Source: CAWAVN01 sp963844315
GTDB lineage: Bacteria; Planctomycetota; Planctomycetia; Planctomycetales; Planctomycetaceae
Direction: 5' to 3'
NCBI GenBank assembly: GCA_963844315.1
Contig: CAWJOC010000032.1
Coordinates: forward strand, 62,001 to 126,000
DNA length: 64,000 nt
This document shows, one piece after another, positions 27,666 to 36,842 of this stretch. The position numbers were made by a program, and so were the translations under genes. The notes beneath the pieces are model-generated. The model worked only from the letters and a program-made list of their open reading frames with translations, was not told where the DNA came from and searched no databases. The stretch's first letter is position 1. Each line of letters starts with the position of its first letter.

Positions 27666-29108
27666 ATGTCGAATCCCAAGCGAATCGCGGTGGTGGGCGG
27701 GGGCCTGAGCGGGCTGTCGGCGGCCCATCGACTCTTGGAACTTGCCTCGTCGCAAAACTTGCCTCTCGACCTTTCCGTCCTCGAAGCCTCCCCGCAAATC
27801 GGCGGCGTGATGGGGACCGAGCGGATTGGCGGTTATCTCGTGGAGACGGGGGCGGATTCCTTCATCACCAACAAACCCTGGGCCGTGGATCTTTGCCGCA
27901 GGCTGGGGATTGAAGATCATCTCATTCCCACGGCGGAAACTTTTCGCGGGGCCTTGGTGCTCAGAAAGGGAAAACCGCTCCCGGTGCCGGAAGGGTTTCA
28001 ACTGGTCTCCCCGGCGAAAGTCTGGCCGGTGCTCACTTCGCCGATCTTTTCGCCCTGGGGCAAACTGCGGATGGGCCTGGAGTATTTCCTGCCCCGCCGA
28101 AAATCCCGGGACGATGAAAGCCTCGCCGATTTCGTCCGCCGGCGGTTTGGGCGGGAAGCGCTCGAGCGGTTGGTGCAACCGTTGGTCGGCGGGATTTATA
28201 CGTCGGATCCCGAAAAACTCAGCCTCCAGGCGACGATGCCGCAATTCGTGCAAATGGAACGCGAGCACCGCAGCCTGATTCGCGCCTCCCGCAAGAAGGC
28301 CAAAAACAATTCCAGCCGCGAGACCAAAGCCGAGCTGTCGGCGAGCGGTGCAAGATACGGTCTTTTTGCAACACTTAAAGGCGGCATTTCCGAACTGCTG
28401 GATGCGCTTGCGGAGAAGGTTCGCGAACAGGCAACGATTTGCCTCAATGCATCAGTGCGTTCGCTGTCGCGCGAACCCAATGGAACCTGGCGAATGGAAT
28501 TGAGTGACGGTTCCGTTCAAAAATTCGATGCCATCGTGTTGGCCATTCCCACGTATCGGGCGGGAGAATTGCTCAAGGACACCGATGCCGACTTATCCCG
28601 CTGGCTATCGGAGATTGAATATGCTTCCACGGCGATTGTCGTCAGTGGGCACAAACTTTCGGATATCAAGCATCCGCTCGATGCGTTCGGTCTCGTGATC
28701 CCTGCGATCGAAAGACGCAGGATTCTGGCCGTGTCTTTCACCAGCCGAAAGTTCCCCGACCGCGCGCCTGCGGGCTGCGTGGAGCTACGAACCTTCGTCG
28801 GCGGGGCGATGCAACCGGAGGAACTGAACCGCACGGATGAAGAGATCATCCAAATGGTCCGTGCTGAATTGCGGGAACTGTTGGGCGTCGCCGGGGAACC
28901 GGATTTCGTCCGCTTGGCGAGATGGAACCGCGCAATGCCGCAGTATCACCTTGGCCATTTGGACCGCGTGGAAAAAATCGAAAGCCGGATAAAACGTCAT
29001 CCGGGCCTCGCTCTGGCCGGTAACGCTTACCGGGGTGTGGGCATTCCCGATTGCATCCACAGCGGCGAACTGGCCGCGGAAAGTTTGATAGGAAAAGGGG
29101 AACACTAG
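27666..29108 (+). CDS. hemY: Protoporphyrinogen/coproporphyrinogen oxidase (FAD-dependent)
   Basis: 480 aa beginning with the dinucleotide-binding motif VVGGGLSGLSAAHRL, then TERIGGYLVETGADSFI and RRFGREALERLVQPLVGGIYTSDPEKLSLQATMPQF, all typical of HemY/HemG-type oxidases. The C-terminus has PGLALAGNAYRGVGIPDCIHSGE, the FAD-contacting end. It oxidises protoporphyrinogen IX or coproporphyrinogen III with oxygen; sequence alone does not decide between the two. The tight six-base spacing after hemE supports co-translation. Confidence 0.95.
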   Translation: MSNPKRIAVVGGGLSGLSAAHRLLELASSQNLPLDLSVLEASPQIGGVMGTERIGGYLVETGADSFITNKPWAVDLCRRLGIEDHLIPTAETFRGALVLRKGKPLPVPEGFQLVSPAKVWPVLTSPIFSPWGKLRMGLEYFLPRRKSRDDESLADFVRRRFGREALERLVQPLVGGIYTSDPEKLSLQATMPQFVQMEREHRSLIRASRKKAKNNSSRETKAELSASGARYGLFATLKGGISELLDALAEKVREQATICLNASVRSLSREPNGTWRMELSDGSVQKFDAIVLAIPTYRAGELLKDTDADLSRWLSEIEYASTAIVVSGHKLSDIKHPLDAFGLVIPAIERRRILAVSFTSRKFPDRAPAGCVELRTFVGGAMQPEELNRTDEEIIQMVRAELRELLGVAGEPDFVRLARWNRAMPQYHLGHLDRVEKIESRIKRHPGLALAGNAYRGVGIPDCIHSGELAAESLIGKGEH

Positions 29109-29142
29109 GCTCTGTTCTGTGATTCATTTTGGTAAAGAAATC

Positions 29143-29241
29143 GGGAGGGCGAAGCTCCTGCTGAGCCGCATGGATGGGAAAACTCACGAATTTCGGCGGC
29201 TCGGCGGACCACCCTTCGGGCGGTGCCCCCCTCGCCCTCCC
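29143..29241. repeat. Long imperfect palindrome downstream of hemY
   Basis: GGGAGGGCGA at 29143 pairs with TCGCCCTCCC at 29232-29241, and inner segments CTGAGCCGC and GCGGCTCGG add a second stem. It looks like a mobile intergenic palindrome that also ends hemY transcription. A second, unrelated palindrome follows directly. Confidence 0.6.
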
Positions 29242-29264
29242 AAAAACAATTCACCGGACAGAGC

Positions 29265-29305
29265 CTAATCTCCACTAATGAAATTACGGCATTAGCGGTG
29301 ATTAG
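29265..29305. repeat. Dispersed inverted repeat C, copy 1
   Basis: CTAATCTCCACTAAT (29265-29279) pairs imperfectly with ATTAGCGGTGATTAG (29291-29305). A related copy with the same first nine bases and the same end (GATTAGTGTTCC) occurs at 39294-39366. Confidence 0.55.
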
Positions 29306-29409
29306 TGTTCCCCGGTTTTTGCAGCGACGGTTTTCAATGGGTTTTGGTTTGGGGTATATTCAAGCCACCCACCGACAATTTCCTTCCTCTATCTTTGATT
29401 GGACCGATC

Positions 29410-30891
29410 ATGTCACAACACGATGCTTCCAGGCGGCAATTTCTGAAAACCAGCGGAGCCGGGGCGATTACGCTGGCGGCACTCAATAGCGTGGCGACGG
29501 CCCAAGAGCCGGCTGCTTCCAAAAGCGCGAGTGAAAAGTTTCGGATTGGATTCGTTGGTCCCGGTGGCCGGGGTTTTGGTGCGCACGTCAAAACTTTGAC
29601 GACCTTGGAGAACGAAGGCCAGCCGATTGAACTCGCCGCGGTGTGCGATGTGTTTAGCGAGCACCGCGAACGGGCAGCGGACCACATCAATAAGAAAACC
29701 GGCAAAACGCCCGCCCAGTACGAAGACTTCCGCGAAATGTACGCCAAGGAAAACCTGGACGCGGTCTGCATCGGCACGCCCGACCATTGGCACGCCATTC
29801 AAACCATCGAAGCCCTAAAAGCCGGGATGCACGTTTACTGCGAAAAGCCGATGACCAAAACCGTGGAGGAAGCCATCCGCGTGATGCGGACCTGGCAGGA
29901 AACCGGCAAGGTGATGCAGGTGGGCGTCCAGTCCACGAGCCTGCCGGTGTGGAACGAAGTCAACCAACTCTTGCGTGCCGGGAAACTCGGAAAGGTATTG
30001 ATGTATCAGACCGAATTCTTCCGGAACTCCGCAATGGGGCAATGGCGGTATTACGAATTGACCAAGACCATGTCTCCCCGGACCATCAATTGGACGAAAT
30101 GGCTGGGCGTCGAAGAAGGCTTGGCCGAAGCGATTCCGTTCGACCGCGCGGTCTATGCCCAATGGCGGAGGTTCTGGCCGTTTGGCTCCGGGATGTTTAC
30201 GGATCTCTTCGTGCACCGCACTACGTCCATGCTCAAAGCGACCGGACTGCGTTTTCCGGGCAGGGTCGTGGGGGCGGGCGGGATCTACATGGAATACGAT
30301 GGCCGGGATGTGCCGGACGTGGCGACCGTCGTCGCGGACTTCAACGAAGGCGTCCAGGGACTTGTGACCGCCACGATGGCTTGCCAGGAAACGCCGATCC
30401 AGCAATTGATCCGCGGGCACAATGGCTCGTTCGTGTTCGGCAACGGCGAGCAGTTCGACAGCTTCCAGTTCCTCCCCGAACGCCCGCAAGTCACAGGCAA
30501 CAGCAAGCTCAAGGAAGAAACGATCCAAACCGGGCAAATCAAGGATACGACCTACGCCCACTTCAAGAACTGGCTGGAAGCCATCGCCGCGAATGATCCC
30601 AAAATGTGCAACAACCCCACCGACCTGGGAGCGGCGGCCCTTTCCACCGTGATCTTCGGCGCCCAAAGCTACCGCGACGGCAAGGTGTACCACTTCGATC
30701 CGGAAACCCTCACCGTCCACGATGGCAATAGCGACTGGGCCAAGAAGTGGGAAGAAAAATCCAAGCGCCGCGAAAAGCCCAACCACATCGCCGGCTGGAA
30801 AGCGGGCGACCTGGGCAGCACCCTCGAAGAACCCGACTACATGAAACTCGCCGGCCCGTGGGTTGATGGAAAAGATCCAGCGGGGACGTAG
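29410..30891 (+). CDS. Tat-exported Gfo/Idh/MocA family oxidoreductase
   Basis: 493 aa from ATG 29410, chosen because it places a twin-arginine signal at the start (SRRQFLKTSGAG). An NAD(P)-binding Rossmann domain follows (RIGFVGPGGRGFGAHV, ELAAVCDVF), then the family signature EKPMTKTVEEA with the catalytic-region Lys, and a substrate domain with NWTKWLGVEEG and FTDLFVHRTTSMLKATG. Such proteins act on sugars, inositols or related polyols with bound NAD(P). A longer frame opens at 29305 but would bury the Tat signal. There is no operon partner. Confidence 0.92.
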   Translation: MSQHDASRRQFLKTSGAGAITLAALNSVATAQEPAASKSASEKFRIGFVGPGGRGFGAHVKTLTTLENEGQPIELAAVCDVFSEHRERAADHINKKTGKTPAQYEDFREMYAKENLDAVCIGTPDHWHAIQTIEALKAGMHVYCEKPMTKTVEEAIRVMRTWQETGKVMQVGVQSTSLPVWNEVNQLLRAGKLGKVLMYQTEFFRNSAMGQWRYYELTKTMSPRTINWTKWLGVEEGLAEAIPFDRAVYAQWRRFWPFGSGMFTDLFVHRTTSMLKATGLRFPGRVVGAGGIYMEYDGRDVPDVATVVADFNEGVQGLVTATMACQETPIQQLIRGHNGSFVFGNGEQFDSFQFLPERPQVTGNSKLKEETIQTGQIKDTTYAHFKNWLEAIAANDPKMCNNPTDLGAAALSTVIFGAQSYRDGKVYHFDPETLTVHDGNSDWAKKWEEKSKRREKPNHIAGWKAGDLGSTLEEPDYMKLAGPWVDGKDPAGT

Positions 30892-31008
30892 TTCGGCGGT
30901 TTGCGTCGCTGGAAGAAGAGAATGAGGATAGAAGATGGAGGATTGAGGATGGTAAAACTTATCCTCGATCCACCATTTTTTGTTCTCTCTTGGTCATAGA
31001 TTACACCA

Positions 31009-31684
31009 TCACCAGGAGTCGTAATTCCATCCTGGAGTCCGCCGATGGATCAGTTCTGAGTAAACCCAATTAATTGTATCGGCAATGGAACCCAGCAGGT
31101 GAATTCTGTGCGACGGGAGATTGAACCATCCCCCTTGACCGTCCATTGTCCAGATGAGCATGTCTCCGCAAGGACTATCGCCCCACACATAGGTTTCTTC
31201 GGGATCGATGTCCGCGCCGTGCGGCCCGAAATCCCAGCATGAGAGAGAGGGCTGCCTATTCGCGTCATGGAACTTGCCGCCCGCACCAACGCCATTCCAA
31301 TCGACCTTATCAATCAAATCGTAGTGCGTACGAAAGTCCTCTGGATACTCCTCGGGAAATTCGCCGGGGATTGCTGGATGAATGCAGGCACCTCTGACGG
31401 GTGCGCCAGACCAGAGAAAACCCGCTTCGCCAGATTGGTCGTATTCCGAACGATGAATTTCAAGTGCCCACTGACCTTTCGAGTAGAGCGATCTCAGCCA
31501 TTTGGCCATTTCATCAAATGGACAGTGATCAATGATGTTCTCCAAGTGCGCAGTACGGATCGATGAAGGCGCTGCGAATCTCGTCAGATATCAAGTGTTG
31601 GTGGCTCGCCGGAACATCATCGAGTTGGTCGCCCTTTACCAATCTGACTGTTGTTCCGCCAAATTCACCCGCTTCAATCTCCAT
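31009..31684 (-). CDS. Hypothetical protein, frameshifted near 31545
   Basis: The C-terminal 178 codons are open from a TTG at 31545 (ENIIDHCPFDEMAKWL, YVWGDSPCGDMLIWTMDGQG, HRIHLLGSIADTINWVYSEL). Directly upstream another frame from ATG 31684 reads MEIEAGEFGGTTVRLVKGDQ, SDEIRSAFIDPYCAL and runs out exactly where the first begins; removing one G near 31545 fuses them to CAL-ENIIDH. Together they give about 224 residues, Trp-rich and acidic. I recognise no family; the style recalls small accessory or immunity-like proteins near toxin-antitoxin loci. The true start could lie further upstream. Confidence 0.55.
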
Positions 31685-31759
31685 GCAAGTAATTCCAACT
31701 GGCAAATCTTTGTATCGAAAACTAGAAGGTGTAGGGCAGGATCCCGTCGGCCTTCCTTT

Positions 31760-32020
31760 TTATGGTCTTGCAACCTGCCAACACGCCCAGACTGCGACCA
31801 AGCGATCCTCTTCATGGATGTCATAGTAGATTGAAAGGGGCATGACTGTCAGAATGCGTGTGTCGCCTGCACGCGATTCGCCAACCTCGTGCGGCGAAGT
31901 CCCAAGCATGGCATCGATTAAATTGGCGGCATCGGTGACGGCTTGGCGATCGGCTGCGTCAACCCAGATCTGCGCGAGTGCTCGCTCGGCTGTAGGTCTC
32001 CATACCACGGTGTAGTTCAT
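31760..32020 (-). CDS. ParE/RelE-like toxin of a type II toxin-antitoxin pair
   Basis: 86 aa: MNYTVVWRPTAERALAQIW, AANLIDAMLGTSPHEVGESR, TRILTVMPLSIYYDIHEEDRLV. Length, beta-alpha-alpha-beta order and the central R-x-L...YY.I segment fit the ParE/RelE superfamily, whose members either poison gyrase or cut mRNA on ribosomes. Its ATG overlaps the upstream stop as ATGA, so it is coupled to the antitoxin. Which target it has cannot be read from the sequence. Confidence 0.75.
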   Translation of the reverse strand: MNYTVVWRPTAERALAQIWVDAADRQAVTDAANLIDAMLGTSPHEVGESRAGDTRILTVMPLSIYYDIHEEDRLVAVWACWQVARP

Positions 32021-32241
32021 TTCGCACCCAAAAATGTCCAGATTTCTTTGAGAGACCGGCCACCTTGTTCACTCCGCATCTGTTCAAGCTCCTCCGGTGA
32101 GTAAGGGCAATCATCAAGTGCGGCAATTCTCGCGGGCACAAAATGGCCCAACCGCTTGCCAGCCTCATCAATCAACTCAACAGGCTGGGCCACGGCATCC
32201 AACTCCCCTTTCAGCGGTTCATGAATGGTAATTCGATTCAC
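32017..32241 (-). CDS. Antitoxin of the ParE/RelE-like pair
   Basis: 74 aa from a GTG at 32241, preferred because GAGGAG stands eight bases upstream; a longer frame to 32313 lacks a ribosome site. Sequence NRITIHEPLKGELD, PVELIDEAGKRLGHFVPA, EELEQMRSEQGGRSLKEIW: an N-terminal beta region and a C-terminal helix that would wrap the toxin, the common antitoxin plan. Such proteins usually bind the operon promoter through their N-terminus. The pair sits directly after the DUF1501 gene on the same strand. Confidence 0.7.
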   Translation of the reverse strand: MNRITIHEPLKGELDAVAQPVELIDEAGKRLGHFVPARIAALDDCPYSPEELEQMRSEQGGRSLKEIWTFLGAK

Positions 32242-32309
32242 AATGGCAACTCCTCGAAAAGCCTGACATTTGTCTCTGACGGCATTATACCCCCCTGCCC
32301 TACTTAAAA

Positions 32310-33733
32310 TCACGCGATCAACTCGTCAATCACTCGGCCATGCACGTCGGTCAATCGAAAATCCCTTCCGGCGTAGCGGTAGGTGAAGCGTTCGTGGTCG
32401 AAGCCCATGAGTTTTAGGATCGTGGCGTGCAGGTCGTGGACGTGAACGCGGTTTTCGACGGCTTTGAAACCGAACTCGTCGGTCGCCCCGTAGATGGTTC
32501 CCTTCTTGACGCCGCCACCCGCGAGCCAGACGGTGAAGCCGTAGTGGTTGTGGTCGCGACCGTTGATTTTGCCTTGGTTCGAGCCTTTCTTGGGCAGTTC
32601 CACGGTGGGCGTGCGACCAAACTCGCCGCCCCAGATGATGAGCGTTTCATCCAGCATCCCGCGCTGCTTGAGATCCATGACGAGCGCGCCGATGGCCTTG
32701 TCGCATTGCTTGGCCAATCGGCGGTGGTTGACTTCGATGTCATCGTGGCTGTCCCAGGGCTGGCCTTCGCCGTGCCAGACTTGGACGAACCGCACGCCGC
32801 GTTCAACCAGCCTGCGGGCGATCAAAATTTGCCGGGCTTGGACGCCTTCGCCGTACATTTCTTGAATGTACTTGGGTTCCCGGCTGACATCGAACACCTC
32901 TGCCGCTTCTTGCTGCATGCGGTAGGCGAGTTCAAACGATTGGATGCGGGCTTCCAGTTGCGGATCCTGCGGGCGTTCGCTTTGATGTTTTGCGTTTAAC
33001 GCCTGCAAAAGATCCAACTGCTTCCGCTGGCTGGTGCGCGAGACCCGCTTGTTATTGATGTGGGCGATGAGTTTTTCAATCTCGGTGTGCTTGGTGTCGA
33101 TGTAGGTTCCCTGGTAAATCCCCGGCAGGAACCCGGCTTGCCAGTTTTGCGATTCCTGAATGGGATAACCGCCCGGACACATCGCGATGAATGCGGGCAG
33201 GTTCTGGTTCTCGCAGCCTAATCCATAGGTCAGCCAGGAACCCATGCTGGGCCGAATCAACCGGGCTTCGCCGCAGTTCATCAATAAGAGTGATGGCTCA
33301 TGATTGGGAACGTCCGCGTACATGGAACGGATGATGGCCATCTCATCCACGCACTGGGCGACGTGCGGGAAAAGCTCGCTGACGTCGATCCCGCTCTCGC
33401 CGTATTTCTGGAATTTGAACGGGGAAGGAAACGCCGCCCCGGTGGGCCGTTCGGTGCGCAGGTTGCCGCCGGGGAGTTCTTTGCCTGCGTGTTTTTGGAG
33501 CATTGGCTTTGGGTCGAAGGTGTCAATGTGCGATGGCCCGCCATTCATGAAAAGCTGAATGACGTGCTTGATCTTCGAGGGAAACTGCGCGGGCTTTGGA
33601 GCCAAGGGATTCTGCCCGCGACGTCGCGGCCTCTAAATCCCCGGCGGAGGAATAGCGCCTGGGCCAACGCCAACGATCCCATGCCCATCCCACACCGCGA
33701 AAGCATCTCCCGCCGATTGAATGCTTCAAACAT
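32310..33733 (-). CDS. DUF1501 family exported protein, two frame breaks
   Basis: Start at 33733 (MFEAFNRREMLSRCGMGMG, the usual planctomycete DUF1501 start with NRRE twin-arginine-like signal). The frame shifts near 33650 into SSAGDLEAATSRA and again near 33615 into QNPLAPKPAQFPSKIKHVIQ; from there it is continuous: LFMNGGPSHIDTFDPKP, SMGSWLTYGLGCENQNLP, GVRFVQVWHGEGQPWDSH, DETLIIWGGEFGRTP, GRDHNHYGFTVWLAGGG. About 474 residues. Same fold and partnership as the copy at 14588-16036; the DUF1549/1553 partner lies directly upstream. Both breaks are in low-complexity linker DNA and look like sequence errors. Confidence 0.87.
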
Positions 33734-33773
33734 TTCAGATTCCTGCCTGTGCAAAACTTAATGTCGGAATGTC

Positions 33774-33887
33774 TTAACCACGAAGGACACAAAGGACACG
33801 AAAAAGAGCAGTCAGAGAGTGGTTAATCTATCTGAGCCATCCGCGTAATCCGAGGTTCTCTTGGAGTTCTTCGTGTCTTGGTGGTTA
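33774..33887. repeat. Intergenic repeat with TTAACCACGAAGGACAC ends
   Basis: TTAACCACGAAGGACAC at 33774-33790 pairs imperfectly with GTGTCTTGGTGGTTA at 33873-33887, with tandem GGACAC copies in the left arm. A related stretch forms the last codons of the gene at 39341-40438. This sequence style is a frequent intergenic element in planctomycetes. Confidence 0.55.
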
Positions 33888-33899
33888 TTTTCTTTCCAA

Positions 33900-36533
33900 T
33901 TAGTCTATGAATGCGAACTCGTTGGAGAGCAATAGCACCTGGGCGTATTGGTCCCATTGGGTAAGTGCGCCGCTTCCCTTGCCGCGGAATTGTTCCAAGG
34001 ACTTGGCAACGATTCGCGGACTATCCGACTGGAGTTCCAGCGTGACTGGCCAGACGAAGGAATCGAAACCTTCATCACCCCGGCAGTCCACGATGAAATC
34101 CCACGTCTCCCCGGCTTTGACGGAGACCGGCTTCAGATCGGTTTCCAGTTCCTTGTTCCGGGCGACCCACAAATCCAACCGGCCTTGCCGATTGGAAAAG
34201 AGCGTGCCCCGGACGCCGTCGCCTTCGCGGCTGGAATGCTTGAGGCGTCCGCGAAGTGTCAGCGTGCCATCGGCGGGAACCGTGTAACGCCTGACCACGG
34301 CGAATTGTTTCGCGGGATGTCCACCGGCGGCGTTGAGGCTCGCCCAGCCCAGTTTGTCATCGGGCAGGTTTCCCCCACCTTGCCAGGCGGATCCGGTCCA
34401 ATGCGGCAAGGGATTAAAGTCCAGAGCGCTGCCGGTTTTCTCATCGAACACGCCATAGCCATACGTCCAAGGGACGATGACTTCGGTAATTTTTGTCGGA
34501 GTCTTCCCCGCATCCAGAAAGGCTTTGCCCAAGGCCAGTTCATCGGGCGAAGGATCCCGCGACAAACAAAGTTGATAAAGTTTGGTGATACGCTCTTCAA
34601 TGCTCTGTTCCGATTGATCCTGTTGCGAGCGGGCGGCGAGCTGCTTGGACTGCTCTAAGAGAAACGGGCTATTGAGCAGGAACAACCCTTGCTGCGGGAC
34701 GGTGGTTTCGTAGCGTTTGGGGCTGTGGGTGTCGGGACTGGCGAAATCGAAGGTCCGGAACATCCCCGGAAGATTCTGCCGGTCGATGAAACTGTAAACC
34801 GTCCGCCGGTGGGAGACTTGCGAATCGATCTTCACTGAAGGCCCGCCCATTTTGAGATCCAACTGCCCGCTGACGGCGAGCGCGCTATCCCTTAATGCTT
34901 CGAAGTCCAAACGCTTGCGGTTCATTCGCCAAAACAGCGAATTTTCGGGATCGAAGTTGGCGGAGGCGAAACTGCCGTCGGCTTTTTGCGGGGCGGTGAG
35001 TGCCGACGATTGCCGATAGGTCGCCGAGAGTGCAATTTGCCGGTGCAGATTTTTGAGCGACCAGCCTTGTTCGATCAATTCGCTGGCGAGCCAATCGAGA
35101 AGCAAGGGATGTTTGGGCGGAAGGCTTCGCGTGCCGAAGTCGCTGGGCGTTTCCACCAGATGGCTGCCGAAGTAATTCCCCCAAACGCGGTTGGCCATCA
35201 CCCCGCGGTGAGCGGGTTTTCGGGGGAGGCAATGGCTTCGGCCAGTTCTTTGCGGCCGCTGCCTTGGGTGAAGGGTTTTCGGTCTTCGCCCGCGATGCAC
35301 AGCAAAAACTGCCGGGGCACTTTCGGCCCGCGATTGTCCTGGCTGCCTCGCAAAAACACATAAGGTTCCCTCAGCCTGTCGGAATCGACCAACCGTAAAG
35401 GCGACGGATCATCTTTCGGCTCATCGCTGGAGGCGAACACGCCGTAGAGCGAATAGTAATCGGCGGTGGGGATGGGATCGAATTTGTGATCGTGGCATCT
35501 CGCGCAACTCACGGTGAGGCCCATCAGTCCCCGCGTGGTCACGTCGATGCGGTCGTCAATGATGTCGTGCCTGTTGTTCAAAAACCTGCGGCCCAAAGTC
35601 AGAAAGCCCATCGCCGCCAGTTCCTCCTGGTTGGATTCATTCACATACTGGTCGGCGGCGATTTGGTATTTGATGAAGCGGTCAAACGGCATGTCGTCAT
35701 TCAACGCTTGAATCACCCAATCGCGGTAGGTGTAAGCCTTGGCGTAATCGCGGTCTTCCTGAAAGACGTAGCCTTTGGTGTCGGCATAGCGGGCGAGGTC
35801 CAGCCAATACCGGCCCCAGCGTTCCCCATAACGCGGCGAGGCCAACAGTCGATTGACCACGGTCTCATAAGCCTGCGAAGAGTTATCCGCGAGGAAGTTT
35901 TGCACTTCCTCCATCGTGGGCGGAAGGCCAGTCAGATCAAACGTGACGCGCTTGAGCCACGTTGCCCGGTCGGCTTCGGGAGCGGGGATCAAGCCTTCTT
36001 GCTCCAACGCTTTCAAGATGAAATGATCGACCGGCGTTTTCGTCCAATCTGGATTTCCCGTCGCTGGAACATCAGGACGAGAGAGCGGCTGAAAGGCCCA
36101 ATGCGTTTTCCAAGCCGTTGGCATCGGCTTGGGAAGTCGCTGTTGTGATCTCCGACGCTTTCGGCCAAAAGGCCCCGTCGGTGATCCATTTCTCAAGTGA
36201 GGCCAACTCCTCGGGCGAAAGCTTTCCGGCGGGCGGCATTTGGATGTCGCCTTCTTCGTAATTCAGGACTTCCAGCATGCGGCTTTCGGCGGGTTTGCCG
36301 GTGACAATCGCCGGGCCGTTTTCGTTGCCTTTGAGGACGAACTCCCGCGAATCCAACCGCAAGCCGCCTTGCTGTTTTTTGGGTCCATGACACTCGAAAC
36401 AGTGTTTAGCCAACAGCGGGCGGATTTGGGTCTCGAAGAACGCTTCGCGGTCGGCATCGGATTCCGCTCCCGCGCGAAGCGGCATCATGGACAACAGGAC
36501 GAACCCGCAAAGAAAGAAGGGCCGGAGAGTCAT
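33900..36533 (-). CDS. PSCyt1/DUF1549/DUF1553 protein, two frame breaks
   Basis: Start at 36533 (MTLRPFFLCGFVLLSM, signal peptide). PSCyt1 with CFECHGPKKQQGGLRLDSR and MPPAGKLSPEEL; frame change near 36108; DUF1549 with RVTFDLTGLPPTMEEV, WLDLARYADTKGY and LTVSCARCHDHKFDPI; frame change at the C run 35201-35204, where one added base joins ENPLTA to GVMANRVWGNYFG; then DUF1553 with KHPLLLDWLASELIEQGW, RRTVYSFIDRQNLPG and LFLLNSPF. Near the end a segment of about 130 residues (FDEKTGSALDFNPLPHWTG ... ) resembles an added sugar-binding-like region. About 878 residues, envelope-exported, partner of the DUF1501 gene 166 bases downstream. Confidence 0.87.
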
Positions 36534-36842
36534 AAGGCAACAGGCGGGGCAGGAGGGTGGGAGTGGGAAGGACACGGCGAAGGTCGGGTTTCATCGGCGC
36601 GTGTGACTTCTCATTATAAAAGTCCCAGCGCGAGAATCACAGCCTGTCTTCAAATCCCAGGGAAAATGCCGGGGATTCCTGCTGCAACCATTCCATCAGG
36701 CATCATTCGTCGGCCTTTGAGGGAAATTCCCCTTTCGCCAGATGCGGGTTTCCATCATCATATCTCTTAGGCAAACTCCGGTCTGCGGGCGATACCGGGG
36801 GCAGGGCCATGAACTGCGCGCGTTTTTCAGGGAGTACGTTCC
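36534..36842. other. Divergent spacer before the FHA-cyclase gene
   Basis: 309 bases holding the promoters of the minus-strand DUF1549/1553 gene and the plus-strand cyclase gene. I see no small frame with a ribosome site and no clear palindrome. Confidence 0.4.
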
